Shown here one piece after another: positions 21,331 through 33,430 of a DNA stretch of 64,000 bases. The notes under the pieces were generated by a model that saw only the letters and a program-made list of their open reading frames with translations, ran no database searches and was not told where the DNA came from. The stretch is from Ochotona curzoniae. Taxonomy: Eukaryota; Chordata; Mammalia; Lagomorpha; Ochotonidae. The translations under genes were made by a program, and so were the position numbers. Position 1 is the first letter of the stretch; each line of letters opens with the position of its first letter. The stretch lies in assembly GCF_017591425.1 (NCBI RefSeq), contig NW_024465885.1, forward strand, positions 40,729,001-40,793,000, written 5' to 3'.

Positions 21331-22700
21331 ACTGCATTGTATCCTCACATCTGGATATGATAGTCTCCATTACACAGTTACTATACATCCCCTTAAATGA
21401 ATAGCCACAAAATAAAATCAACAACAGGAAGAAAAACAGGTTTTTACAATGCCATGGAGAATACAAAATTTCACTATTATAGGGTTCCAATGTGTGAAAT
21501 GCTGTAGTTACTAATTTATAACATACTAGAAAAAGGGAAGAGTGTGTATTTCAATTTTTAAATACATTCTAGTTAAAAATGAAAGTTCAAGGGATGATGA
21601 AGAAACAGAATACATAGAAAACCAATAGAAAAATAATGTATTCTAATCAGCTGTATCATTAATTTTATTCACTACAGGGCAATTTTAGTGAACTTAGTTC
21701 AAAGGATACAAACGCACATGTACATTCCCGTATCCGTGCTCCACCCCCCGCCAAAAAAAAAAAAAAAAGAAAGAAAAGAACAAGAAACCAAGATTCAGAC
21801 CCTGATTTTAGTTTGCCCTCCGGAATAAGACATTTACAGAAATTCTGACTCATTTCCTTTATGTGTGAAATGAAGGAAAGCAAATGGCAAATCTCTTGGC
21901 AGATAACATACATTCCAAAATGCGTTGATTGTAGAACGTAAATGGGGATGCAATCATAAAATGTAAAGCCAAATGTGAGGTTGTGCATATATTTATTATG
22001 CTCACAAAAAGCAAACTCAAGGTTGTAATCAACTGCTTTTCCTTCTTGCTTGAAACTGAAGAGCTTTACTACTAAGAGGTGCTTCCAGAAGGATTTTTCA
22101 TGGAAAACAAAGAAGGAGAAAGGGGCTTTTCTAAAATGGGAGAAAGTTTTGATGCTGGTCAGAGTGGAGGAGAGATTGTTTTCTCAAAAGGAGCCAAAAA
22201 GAACAATGAAAATCCCCTGCTGTGGCATTCAGAGGCACAGGCATATGTGGAATTACATTGTATTCAGGAAAAGCCGCACTTCCAACTGTGCACATGCTGG
22301 CAAGGCTGGAGGAAATCAGTGTCCTCAGAGGTTGAGTTGACTTAATGAGCCTGATCTACAACTTTCAGCATTAATTGTTGTAGCTATTGTTCTTTATTTT
22401 GTCACCACTGGCAGATTGTTTTCCAAATTTCCTAACCAGAAGATAACACACTAATACGAAATGATAGAAAATTTTTATTATAATTTTGCAAAGAATTTTG
22501 TAATATTTTGCTAGCCAAAATATTACATCTACAATTAATAGCTTAGAAAATGTAAAATAAGCTTTCCTTTCTGAATTACCAAATGTTGGCAATTGATAGC
22601 AATACTTTTGGTGAGCTTGCTGTTTTGAAGTTTGGTTTCTCACGGTCCTAAATTGTGCAAGAGTAAATTTGAAATTATGTCTATATGAATCTGCATTATT
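21331..22700. other. AT-rich DNA with a long A run, no gene
   Basis: A17-type run with GAAA units at 21752-21782, next to CCACCCCCCGCC. Open frames at 22050-22345 and 22371-22850 (the latter 159 codons, partly inside a SINE) show no conserved domain, so I do not call genes. Confidence 0.4.
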
Positions 22701-22704
22701 TTCA

Positions 22705-22992
22705 AAGCTTTGTCTGTTTATTTGAAAAACAGAGAAACAGACATAAAGGCAGAGAGAGATTTTCCAAATGCACAATGACCAAGGTTGCGCTAAGACAGTA
22801 CCAGGAGCCAGGAGCTTCATCCAGGTCCTCCATGGGTTTCGGAAACTCAAGTGTGTGAGTCATCACCTCCTGCCTCCCAGGTGCCTTAGACGGAAGCTGA
22901 ATCAGAACAAGGTAGCCAGAACTGAAACCAGGCACTCTGATACGGAAAGCTGGCTTCAAAGGGGCAGCTTAACCCTGCGCCTGATCCTAAAT
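22705..22992 (-). mobile_element. Old CSINE (antisense)
   Basis: TTTATTTGAAAAACAGAG, GAGCCAGGAGCTTCATCC, GGTCCTCCATGGGTTTC, then GGCAGCTTAACCCTGCGCC at the 5' tRNA-like end. Strongly diverged. Confidence 0.75.
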
Positions 22993-23183
22993 TTAGAGTC
23001 ATGAAGTTGGATGAGTGACAATAACTTGCATTTGTGGCACTGCATGCTCCCCCCTTTTTATCTTTATGCTCTTAGTAATGTTTATATAAACTTATATAGG
23101 ATGTTTTTCAATGCAATGTGTGAAGTGGTATATTAATTATAAGGAGCAATGTCAATTGAAATCCCTATAGTATTGGGGATTTC
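22993..23183. other. Unique AT-rich DNA
   Basis: Short AT-rich spacer between a SINE and the poly(T) end of the VNTR element. Nothing recognised. Confidence 0.5.
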
Positions 23184-26100
23184 TTTTTTTTTTTTTTTTT
23201 TAACTTTTGATCAGGGTGGGAAGGATTGAGGACCAGGGGGAAGTGAGTGAGATCATTGATGGTAAATCTTTTTTTCTCTCCTCCTATATCTGTGAGAATC
23301 AGATATATAAGGGGAGAAGCCATACTCAAGCCTCCAAAACGTCTCAGTATCCAGGTAATGGGAACAGCCACCCAAAGTCATCGCAGGGTCCTTGATATAA
23401 ACCATGCTCAGAGGGTTCTGCTCAGGTGGTGTTGATAGTTCTGAAATGCTATTGATCTCGTTGAACTAAGGAGAAGGGAATCCTTTCAAGGTCCATTGGC
23501 TGACAGAGTCCAACTTAGAGTCCCCATTTGCCCAGATATGTGCTGTCAATGCTTGGCTGGAGTAGATGTCCAATTTGTTCTGCCCTCCTTCCTCTGCTAT
23601 GGTACCAGATGTCCTCTGCAGGCCCCAATGGACTGCCATATCCTTCTTGTGCATCTGGACATGCCATCTATCTTATCCACTGAGGAGGCCAGTTCTGACA
23701 CATGCACTCCACGATCAGACCACGGTTTCTGTCATTCTCCCCATGATTGGAGTTCTGAGTCCAACAGTTTAACTGAAAAGATCCCCAAAGAGCTCTTAAC
23801 TGAAGTGATCCCAGACCTGACTTGTGTGCTTGCAAATACAGGTCCACCATCCACATCAGCCTACACACATGCACTGGCAGTTATTATCGCAGGGTCATTT
23901 CTGTCTCCAACCCAATCTCTTATAAAAACCAATATATGCTGCGACTCAGGCCCAACCCATGCCACTATGTACGTGGCCTTCAGGAATGTCAGTGGGAAAT
24001 GGAGCCTAGTCAGAGCAGGCTGGCCCCCATAATAATTTCGGTGCTTCCCAGTATGTGCAGCAGATGGTCCAGTCTGTCCCACATCTCATTCACCTTTTGT
24101 ATACATTAATATCTATTGAAGCCTTGCTCAACCCAACTGAACACACTCATGCCAGTGGGAGCCACCACATCATTAGCCAGACCTGCCCCAGACCTGGTTT
24201 TCATACTCAATAGTGGGCATTGGCAGTCTATCAGAGAGGTGCCCACAGTCTACCTACTGGACCCATTCCCAGTCCTGGATCTTGCACTCTCCTGGTGGTT
24301 CCGCAATCAAGTTTCACAGGATTTGCCCCCATTCCCAGCACTTGTCAGCTGATGCTGCTTCAAAGCCCAACCAGTCTGTACTTACTCTGGCTCATGCATG
24401 CCCCATTGGATACAGTCAGTTAGCCCTGTCTGGCTCTCCCCTTAACCTAGCTCACATGGCAGCTAACAAGTGTTGTGGCCCTGCCCAGCCTGGTTTGTCT
24501 CCAGTCCCAGTTCTCACAATCACCAGTGAGAATAGTGGCCCAGTAGGAGAGCCCACACTGCCCCTCTACTAGGCATGCACCCTTACTTCTGGGTCTCATG
24601 TGTACTAGTGGGTGTTGTGGCCCAGTCTGGCATGGTTCGTCTCACCTCGGCATTTGCTAATAAGTGCTGTACCTGGGCCAGCCCTATCTGTGCCAGGTTC
24701 CAGTACATGTTGGTGGGTCAGAACCTAGCCCAATCCAGCCAGCCCCCAGTTTCAGCCTTCATGTGAACTGGCAGGTGTTACAGCACAATCTGGCCTGTCC
24801 TGCTCTCTGTCCTGGTTCTCAGATCTGCCAGTAGATCTTATAAACTGGCCCAGCCTGGCCTATTCCCAGCCCTGACCCACTCATAAGCCAGTGGGTACTA
24901 TAACCTGATCTGGTCTGGGTTGTTCCCAGCTTTGGTGCTTACACTCACCTGAAAGAAGTATGTTCTGACGAAGGAATTCTCCCAGCTCCTCTATCTTGTC
25001 TCCTTTCAGTGGCAGATCTCATGCATACCAATGGTTCCTTGGCCTAGACTGACCTAGTCCACCTCCTGTTCTGTCAAGAACAGTGACCTTGTTCACTGGC
25101 CCATATCCCTTCTTGGTTTTTGGTTAGGTGTTACAACTCAGCAACACCTGGATCTTGCCCAGACACAATTCTCACATGGTTTAGCATGTGCCTAGACCTA
25201 GCCCAAGTTTTCCTACACCCGTGCTGGCTCTCACAATAACCAGTGGATGCTGGAGACTAGCCAAGTCTGGCACACCCCAACCGAGGTTGCACCCGTGCCG
25301 AGGGAAAGTGTAATCATGTCCAGCCCTGATGAACATCTCCATTTCAGCTCTTATCTCACTAGTGGGAACCACAACCTAGTTAGAATGTCCCCTTAGCTCC
25401 CCAACTATGTCTGTCCCCAGCATGCCAGTGGTTGCTCTGAGTCATCTTAGCACAGCCTATCCCCCATCACCCTTTGTTGCAGGCTGTCCTGCCTTGCCTC
25501 CAATCCGAAATCTCTTTTTCTGGCGCTGCAGCTAAGCCCTAGGAATTCTTCTCCTATTTCTGGCTTATGCAAAATGGCAAGTGTGATAGCTTAGCCAACA
25601 TGACTCTCACTCCAGCCTGGATCCTTCATATGCCAGTGTGCTAAAGTTTGGCTTGGCCCTGCCTAATCTGCCCACTCCAGAATTAACCCACATAGTTATT
25701 GATGGGTGGAGATTCCTTGCCAAACTTGACCAACATCTAGGCCTGAACCACATGCTCACTAACAGGAGCTCTGCCCCACCAGAGGAGTTTCCTAAGTTCC
25801 CCGACCAGGTCTACTCCCAAATCCAGATGTCACCAATGGGTGCTAGGTTTTTACCCAACGTAGTCCCTCCCCTCCTCCCAATCCCAGCCTATATATGAGC
25901 TGATGGATGTTGTGGCCTGGCCTGTATTTTTGAATGTGCCTGTGGGTGCTGCAGCCTGGACTAGCATGGCCTGTTCCCAACTGCAGTACCCTCGAGTGTT
26001 GGAGGATTCCATGGTCATGTCTAGTTCAGTCCATCATTACACCAGCTGTTAAGCAAACTAGCAGAAATACAGTTCCATAGGAGTGGGTTGTCATATAACA

Positions 26101-26890
26101 TACATTATCTGCCATGATCTGATTCTTTCATGTGCTGTTTAGTATCATGTCCCAACCTAACATCATCCCTGTTTCAATTCACTGTGATTGAGCCCTGTCA
26201 GTTACACCCTCAGCTCTAGCTTTTATATGTGCCAGTGATTGGTGGTCAGTGGTGGTCGATGATAACTAGCCTAACTTCAGGTCTTCCACATGGGCTGGTG
26301 CATTGATATGACCCTTAGAAGTTCCCAGTTCTCCCCCTCCCCCAAGCTGCTCAGTTTTTAGCAACTTGCTTACCAGCAAGTACGGTGTCCTTGTCAGTGG
26401 AAGTCTGCCAGAAGTCATTCCTTAACTGAAACATGCTTTCTCAGTGGTCCGTCCTCACACACATCCCCTCTCCCATTGCCTCCCTTGGCAATCTGCGGTC
26501 TCTGAACCCCAGCCCAGTCTTTAGAAGCCCAGTCTCCCAGTGGAGTAGTTTGTTAGTGTGAAGCTCTGCCCACCCATTAGGGTCCCAAATTCCTAGCACG
26601 TGTGCTGTCTTGAAACTTTACTCTCCTCCCACTCAAGTTCCAAGCCCATTCAAAGTTTTCCAAGTCAAACCCACCATCACACTACACCAGCATGTTAATC
26701 TAGGGTTCTCCCCTACCCCCATCCCTCCAGGACCAAGCACTTAAGGAAATACCAAGGCTGCTCTGGGTGCCTTGGTGTGAACTGTCTGATCCCTGCATGC
26801 ACCCAGGTGCTATTCCCTAGACCCCTGCAAACCAGCACCCCCAGGTCCCCATGAGCCTATGCACCCATGGTAGACACAATGGCAGCCACA
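23184..26890 (-). mobile_element. VNTR-containing poly(A) retroelement, long copy (antisense)
   Basis: The element lies on the minus strand. Its 3' end is the poly(T) at 23184-23200; then come ~650 bp of unique 3' sequence (to about 23850), a degenerate tandem array (about 23900-26700) and a GC-rich 5' stretch. It shares the unique 3' part with 37255-37985 and the junction region with 35591-36262 and 50925-51590. No L1 ORF2, LTR or SINE promoter is visible. GC content is well above its flanks. Long open frames inside (such as 23496-24032) come from the array. A non-autonomous, SVA-like organisation is my inference; an unusual L1 3'UTR is an alternative. Confidence 0.6.
23900..26700. repeat. 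Degenerate ~60-bp minisatellite inside the VNTR element
   Basis: Plus-strand units centre on CCAGTGGGTGYTGTGGCC followed by a CTGGCCTGTCCCCAGCC-like and a GGTTCTCACAT-like part. Unit starts between 24.15 and 24.9 kb fall at about 24151, 24211, 24287, 24347, 24404, 24461, 24521, 24603, 24661, 24709, 24766, 24825 and 24890, mostly 55-62 bp apart. Units are heavily diverged, so the array is old or evolves quickly. Its edges blur into GC-rich sequence. Confidence 0.7.
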
Positions 26891-27079
26891 GGCCAATTAA
26901 AGGGGATGCCAATGGTTGATACTTAGGTACCATTTGTAATGGGTGACATTTGCCTGCAATTTTACAGATTGTTTTTTCTTCTTGTAGACTATTTGGCTAG
27001 GAGCAGTGGCATTCTGCTTCTAGTGTATCTTCATAGGATATTAACTTTCTGCTGAGACTTTTATGACCCTCAATCCAAG

Positions 27080-27385
27080 GGCAGAAATTTAAGTTAGCTC
27101 TTAAGATGCCACCTGGGATTTCCACGTACCACTTGGAGAGTCTAAGTTTGTGTTCTGATCCCATTTCCAATCCCAGATTCCTACTGAAGTGCACCCTGAA
27201 AATCAACAGGCTGATAACTAATGATTTTAGGTCCCCTGCACTCAAGTGGGAGATACAGATTGAATCTCTGCCTCTCTTCTTCCTCCTGGCCTAGCCCCAG
27301 CTGTGGACATTGAGGAATGAGATAGGAGATTTTGCTTTGTCCCTTTCCTTTCTATCTCCCTGCCTCTCAAATAAAGTAAAATATG
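27080..27385 (+). mobile_element. Old lagomorph tRNA-type SINE (CSINE2-like)
   Basis: Sense copy of an older subfamily: AAGATGCCACCTGGGATTTCC, ATCCCATTTCCAATCCCAG, GGTCCCCTGCACTCAAGTGG, GAGATACAGATTGAATCTC and CTGCCTCTCAAATAAAGTAA. The CAAGTGGGAGAYMCAGATTGA phrase marks the older family rather than the young one elsewhere. It lies just upstream of the L1 fragments. Confidence 0.6.
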
Positions 27386-27489
27386 TACATTGAAAATTTC
27401 TTAGAGATGTATGATCCAAATAGCATGAAATAATTGGAAAAATACTCCTTGATATGTCCAGTTTAATATTATTTCTCCCCAAATATCAC

Positions 27490-27998
27490 ATTATTTGGAT
27501 ATACCATACCTAGGTGTATGCTTCAGAGGCACAGAATCATAGATTCATAAGTAGCAGTATTATTGCATTACTCCTGATGGCTAATATTTTGAAACAATCC
27601 AAATTTTAGTAATATGCAGTCAAATATAACATTACAATAGGATGGGATATAAATAAGAAATAAGAAATAAGAAAACACTCTGAAAATATACACAAAGTGA
27701 AAAAAAATTAGCCACAAAAGTCATATCTTATATGATAACACCAATGAGAAATGTCAATTAAAAAAACTAGAGATATATAAAGTAGTGATTTCCTTGCACT
27801 GGGAGTGGGGACGTAATAATAGAAGTGGAAGAATCCATAGTTAAGGAATTTGGATTTCCTTTTGGAGATCATAAAAATCTTCTAAATTCAATTGTGTGGA
27901 AGATTGCATACTTCTGTCAATATAGTTAAAGTGAGGGAAGTGTAATTTAAGTGGATGAATTGTATGATATATAAACCATACTGTAATAAAACTAATAA
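27490..27998 (+). mobile_element. Old L1M 3'-terminal fragment
   Basis: Sense L1 3' end of the ancient mammalian type: a CCTGATGGCTAAT..AAACAATCC segment from the ORF2 end, then GCACTGGGAGTGGGGACG, GGATTTCCTTTTGGAGATC, a TTTAAGTGGATGAATTGTATG block and CTGTAATAAAACTAATAAAT. These are the classic L1M 3'UTR phrases. A younger L1 begins just after it. Confidence 0.65.
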
Positions 27999-28049
27999 AT
28001 AAAAGAGATGGGAGAGGTTGGTATTGGTGAAAGAGTTTCCCTGGAAGAA

Positions 28050-28436
28050 ACTATGTGAGACATTTTCCAATTCCTTAAAACACAACATACCAAAACCTGT
28101 GGGACTCTACCAAGTTGATCTTAACAGGCAACTTTATCTCAATCAGTGTCTATTTTTGGAACTAAGAAATATACCATGTAAATAAGCTAAGCATACACCT
28201 GAAGGAGTAGAAAAACAACAGCAAAATAATCACAAAATCGACAGAAATAAATAAATAATGAAAATAAGAGAGGAAATAAATGGAATGATGACACAATCAA
28301 GGAAAATTAAAGAATTGATTCTTCAAAAAAATAAATAGAATAAGTACCCCTCCGGCCCAATGGATAAAAAAAAAATGGGTAGGATAAGAATTAATTGTAT
28401 CAAAGATGAAAAAGGGAACATAAAAACAGATACCAA
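28050..28436 (+). pseudogene. L1 ORF2 remnant, part 1 (5'-truncated L1)
   Basis: The upstream end of the surviving ORF2 lies between the endonuclease and reverse transcriptase domains. ACACAACATACCAAAACCTG, a GAAGGAGTAGAAAAACAACAG block and GATGAAAAAGGGAACATAAAAA are conserved L1 ORF2 phrases. Frames are broken by stops and indels. The 5'UTR, ORF1 and endonuclease domain are absent, so the L1 is 5'-truncated. A CSINE interrupts it at 28437. Confidence 0.82.
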
Positions 28437-28761
28437 GGGCCCGGCAGCATGGCCTAGCAGCTAAAGTCCTCACCTTGAACGTGCCAAGATCCCATATGGG
28501 TGTCGGTTCTAATCCCGGCAGCTCCACTTCCCATCCAGCTCCCTGCTTGTAGCCTGGGGAAGCAGTCGAGGACGACCCAAAGCTTTGGGACCCTGCACCC
28601 ATGTGGGAGACTTGGAGGAAGTTCCTGGTTTCTGGCTTCGGATTGGGGCAGCACCGGCCGTTGCGCTCACTTGGGGAGTGAATTATTGCATGGAAGATCT
28701 TCTTCTCTGTCTCTCCCCCTCTCTGTATATCTGACTTTGTAATAAAAAATGATTCATAAAA
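28437..28761 (+). mobile_element. CSINE inserted in L1
   Basis: Full-length young copy of a second subfamily: GGGCCCGGCAGCATGGCC, CTAAAGTCCTCACCTTGAAC, CCCATATGGGTGTCGG, GGAAGTTCCTGGTTTCTGG, a TGACTTTGTAATAAAAAATG end. It is flanked by AAACAGATACCA (28425-28436) and AAACAGACACCA (28763-28774). The CTAGCAGCTAAAGTCC and GTTCCTGG variants set it apart from the GTGGTTAAGG subfamily elsewhere. Confidence 0.95.
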
Positions 28762-28774
28762 AAAACAGACACCA

Positions 28775-31258
28775 GAACCAAACAGAATAATCAAAATTAC
28801 TATGAGCAACTCTTTGCCAACAAATCAGGAGACTTTCAAGAAATGAATTTGATTCTTGGACAAGTACCACCTATCAAAATTGAGAGATGAGGCAACAGAA
28901 AATCTAAATAAACCTACAACTGACACAGAGATTAAATCAATCATTAAATCCTTCCCAACAAAGAAAAGCATGAGCCCAGATGGCTTCACTGCTGAATTCC
29001 GCAAAGCATTCCAAGTAGTATGGGCCCTGATTCTTTATAAAGTATTCAAAAGAATAGAAAGGGAGACAATCCTTCCAAACTCTTCTTATGAGATCAATAT
29101 CACCTTAATAACAAACCAGATAGAGACACTACAGAGAAAGAAAACTATAAATCGATATTCCTGATTAACATAGATGATAAAATCTTCAACAAAACTCTAG
29201 CCAATGCAACATAGCAATACATCAGACAGGTTATTTATCAAGATCAAGAGGGATTTATTCCTGGCATGCAGGGATGATGCAACATACCCAAATTTATACA
29301 TGTGTGATACTACATCGAGAAATTGAAGAACAAAAATCAGATGATAGTCTCAATAGACGCAGAGAAAATATTTGATAAAATTCAACACCACTTCATGCTA
29401 AAACCTCTAACCAAGGTAGGCATCGAAGCAACATGCTATAACATACTCAAAGCAATTCATGCAAAACCCAGTGTCAGCATCATACTGAAGGGGAAACGAT
29501 TTGAAGCTTTCCCATTAAGATATGGAAGAGACAGGATGTGCACTATCACCACTGTCATTTAACGTAGTACTGAAAGTCCTCGCTAGAGTTATTAAGCAAG
29601 CGAAAGAAAATGAAGGAATTCAAATCAGAAAAGAGAAAATCAAACTCTGTTTGCAGAAGACATGATTCTGTACATAGGAGAACCCAAAAACTCAAGGACT
29701 GCTAGAACTTCTAAGACAGTTTGGTAAGCTGAGAGGGTGCAAAAAAAATGAATGCAAATCAGTGGCCCTTGTGTATACAAACACCCCCAGGGCTGAGAAA
29801 GAACCAATCAATATGGTCCCTCTCAAAATAATGAATAAACTAACTAAAGATGTGGAAGATCTCCATGAGTATAATTATGAAACACTGGAAAAAGAAATAG
29901 AAGACCTTTAAAAATGGAGAAATACAGCATGTTCCTGAATGGTCAGGGATATCATCATCAAAATGTCCATATTACCAAAAGTAATATATAAATTATCATG
30001 ATTTTGAGCAAAATCGCAAGTGAAAAAGTGATGCAACATTCCACCTGGAAACGCAAGAGACACCTGGAAACGCAAGAGCAAAAACTATATTGAAGAGTAT
30101 GCATCCAGCTGGAGGGATCTCAATTCCAGAACTTTAAACATAATCAAAACAGCCTGGTATTGGTACAAAGAAGAAGATCAATGGAACAGAAGAGAGCCCA
30201 CACATGTATAACCACCTAATCTTTGACAAGAGGACAGAAGACAATCCATGGGAAAAAAGATGGTGTCTTCAGCAAATGTTGTTGGGACAACTGTATAGGA
30301 GCCTGTGGAAGTAAGAAACAAGACCCTCACCTTTCACCGTACACACACCAAAGATCAAATCTAATCAAACTATTAAAAGGAAATTTAGGAAATACTCTAC
30401 AAGATACAGGTGAAGGCAAAGACTTTCCATAAAAATTATCAAAATCACAGACAGACAAGACCAAAGTAAGCAAATGGGACTGCATCAAACTAAGAAGCTT
30501 CTGTACAGCAAAGAAAACAATCAACAAAGTAAAGAAGCAACGAACAGAGTGGGAGAAAATCTTTGTCCACTCCACTACAGATAGGGGTTACTATGCAGGA
30601 TATAGAAAAAGAAATCCAGAAATACAGTAACAAAACAAACAAGTTAACAAATGGGCAAAGGAAATGAGCAGACACTTTTTAAAGGAAGAAATCCAGACAG
30701 CTAACAGACATATAAAAAATGTGCAAGCTCTCTCGTAATAAGGGAAATTCAAATAAAGACCACACAGAGGTTCCATTTCACTCTAGTGCGAATGACACAT
30801 ATGCAGAAAACTACCAACGCCACCCGCTGGCAAGGATGAGGGGGAGAAATATTCTATTCCACTGCCAGTGGGACTGTAGACTGGGGCACCCACATTGGAA
30901 GTCAGCATGGAGAATATTCAATCAACTGAAAATTCATATACCATGTGACCCAGCAATACTACTCCTGAGCATATATCCAAAAGAACTGATAAATAGTCAT
31001 GAGAAAACAACATGCACCCCATATTCATTGCAGCATAATCAACAATCACAAAAACGTGGAAATAATCTAGATGCCCCTGGAAGGAGGACCAAATAAACTG
31101 TGGTACATCTACTCTATGGAATACTACTCAGCTACTAAAAAGAATGAATTATATCCTTTGTAACCAAATGGCCCCATTTGGAGATCATTATGCTCAGTGA
31201 AATAGCTATTCCCAAAAGGGCAAATATCATACGTTCCCTCTAATATAAGATCACCTTC
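28775..31258 (+). pseudogene. L1 ORF2 remnant, part 2 (reverse transcriptase and C-terminus)
   Basis: The intact family member is a reverse transcriptase that primes on nicked target DNA. Visible here: SPDGFTAEFRKAF (about 28974-29012), palm motif A IVSIDAEKIFDKIQ (from about 29345), motif [11 protein letters not shown] shifted into another frame near 29530, and motif C reading FAED at 29650-29661 where the family has FADD, so a catalytic aspartate is lost. A 19-bp tandem duplication lies at 30042-30079. Open segments (28856-29164, 29323-29562, 30719-31096) are fragments of one dead ORF. The C-terminal part includes a WNNLDAP-like segment near 31050. It cannot mobilise itself. Confidence 0.9.
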
Positions 31259-31935
31259 ATCGAGAGTGCAAAACAAAACCTAAGATAAATATGCTTGTAA
31301 TCTCACAAATGAAGGGTGTTATAGAGATCAGAGTACCAGGAATCAAAGAAAATCGACAGAAAGCATCTCTACAACGGAATAAAATGTACCTGTTTTACAT
31401 CTAAATATACCTAGAAAACAGAATATTAAACTGTCTGCCGTTCCTATATTGAAAGTGCCATGACCTACGTAAAGAGTAGGAAGTTGGAGTTACAACTACA
31501 CTGATTAGACTGTTTTACTACAAAACACTGGGGACAATGAAGAGGGGATGTTATAAATGCCTTTTTAATACTGCTTTTGTTACATCTCATAGGATCGATA
31601 TTTTTCATTTAACTTCATTTATTTAAAAAAAAGTATTTTTTTTCTTATGCATCTCTACTTCCAAACCAAAGATGAACTCCCACAGAAACTGTTAAATATG
31701 TCTTGATGACAAGACACTGTACTCTGCCATTGTCCATACTTACAATGTAAGGTTACACTAAAGGAGCATAATGATGGACATGAGCCTGTGTATGAAGCCC
31801 CGTGTTGCTGCAATAATGTGGGTGAAGTCAGAGAGGGGAGAAGATCTTAGATGGGCGGAGGGAAAACCCCACAGCCTATGGAACTGCATTGTAAAATAAT
31901 AATCAAACAATTGAAACAGAAAATAAAAAGAAGCT
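31259..31935 (+). mobile_element. L1 3'UTR and A-rich end
   Basis: Follows the ORF2 end directly. Landmarks: GATGAACTCCCACAGAAACTG, GCCATTGTCCATACTTACAA, a purine stretch GAGAGGGGAGAAGATC, AGCCTATGGAACTGCATTG and AAAATAATAATCAAACAA before an A-rich end. This copy is the key that identifies the 3'UTR-only fragments at 1210-1738, 21071-21330, 34470-34715 and 45068-45300. Confidence 0.75.
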
Positions 31936-33110
31936 ATCTAATAGGAAAACATCACAGAGTTTTCATAAAAACGGCAACTAATCTCACTAGATGGGGGAGA
32001 AAAATTCTATTTCTGAAAAGGAGGCCTGGTCGCATTATGGGGTTTGTATTTTTAAACTTATCCAGTCTTCTTGCCTGACCCCATTCTAGTATTTTTAATG
32101 CTTCAGCTTTTTTGTTCTTTTTTTTGCGAATAATACACTAAATTTAACAAGGGAGATGTAAGTTTTGCTTTTGAGAACTCTTGAGCTAACAGCACCAGAA
32201 AATAAGGATTTCTCTCATGGCAAATGTAGCCACTTTTAGTTTATAATTGGACATCATGATACAGTTAAAAGGTGACTTCACCTACTTTGTTTCTTGTAGG
32301 TTTGGTTTCCAGTGTATTTAACACAGGCAATCAAGCACACAGTAGTTTTGTTCGTACTATTCTGAAAATATTCTATGACCGGTAACTTTTTGGCCATCCA
32401 GAACTTTGCCTTTTAAGAACACCTGATGCTAAGAGACTGTTTCTAAAGTTTTGTTTGCCAGCGACTATCCTGGAATGTGAGTGTCGCATTTACCCTGCCA
32501 TAGAGGTAATCGTATTCTTACATTTAGTAACATGAGGAATCCAAATTCAGGTTCTCATCTCTGAAATCCTGTGTAGTCAGAGTCACTTCTGATACCAATC
32601 CCTCTAGAGATAAGATTCATTAAAGAAATCAGAGATATTTTAGATGGTACTTCTTGTAAGAAATAGGACTTTCACACTTTTAAATAGAAGTTTTGAAAGA
32701 GACATTGGGAAATCAGATAAAAACCTATGACAGAGTTTAATTTAAGCCTACTGGTAGGATGAATGAATGAAGAAGTACACAGAGGGGATTAGATTTTCAA
32801 AGTCTTTGATGCTTCTAATATTACCTCTATGTTATTTCTATTTCCTGTGCAGACAAAGCCACCCCCACGAGAAGTAAGAAATTCAGGACTCCTATGGCTG
32901 ATGTGTAATAGAAAAACAAAGAAAGAAAATCAGTCTTTTTATGACTGAGGTACAGATTCAGCAAATCAGACTGATTAATGTTTCCATACAAGTGAAAACA
33001 TTATTTATTTCCTATTAAGAAGTGGAAGACTTTCTTTGTCTCGAAGAGCATAGTTGCTTCCAAGAGAGAAGAAAAAAATTTAATAGTTCACCATAAATCA
33101 TTTTCATTGT
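31936..33110. other. Unique AT-rich DNA, no gene
   Basis: No repeat or exon recognised; T runs near 32110 and 31630 only. Confidence 0.45.
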
Positions 33111-33128
33111 CTTGTGTGTGTGTGTGCG
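33111..33128 (+). repeat. Short (TG)n
   Basis: CTTGTGTGTGTGTGTGCG, about seven TG units directly before the MLT1-like LTR. Confidence 0.9.
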
Positions 33129-33430
33129 TACTATGGTTTAAATATTTGCCCTCCATTGTTCCAATCAATACTCTGGTATCTCAAACCCCAAGGTGAGGCT
33201 GTTAGGGGAGCAAAGCTGGTGAGAGGTGATCTCATATTGAGAACAGGGCCCTCATGACCTTTTGTCATGTTCCAGTGAGCTGTGAACCAGAGCACGGGAC
33301 AACACCTGCAACTGCAACAAATCCTAAGAGTTTCTTCGACTCCTGAACTGTGGGAGAGACAGTTATATTGGTTACACATCCTCCAACCTATGCTATCTTT
33401 GTTACAGGAGTCCAAGTGAACTAAGACGCC
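33129..33430 (+). mobile_element. MLT1-like (ERVL-MaLR) LTR fragment
   Basis: Sense strand: TACTATGGTTTAAATATTTG (5' terminus of the family), CCCCAAGGTGAGGCTGTTAG, GGTGATCTCA, GGGCCCTCATGACC, CTCCTGAACTGTGGGAGAGA and GTGAACTAAGAC at the 3' end. About 300 bp, with an internal deletion and the usual divergence. Opposite orientation to the copy at 18.3 kb. Confidence 0.7.

Noticed and set aside
22371..22850. Antisense open frame of 159 codons
   Set aside because: Begins in an antisense SINE and continues into AT-rich DNA; no conserved domain or splice context.
23496..24032. Open frame of 178 codons, plus strand
   Set aside because: Lies in the 3' part and array of the VNTR element, opposite to its poly(A) direction; GC-rich low-stop sequence, no domain, and the same region in copies B-D is not open.
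23900..26700. CRISPR-like array
   Set aside because: Units are tandem, degenerate and without unique spacers between identical repeats; the genome is clearly mammalian.
28297..28809. Antisense open frame of 170 codons
   Set aside because: Shadow of the CSINE at 28437 and flanking L1 sequence.
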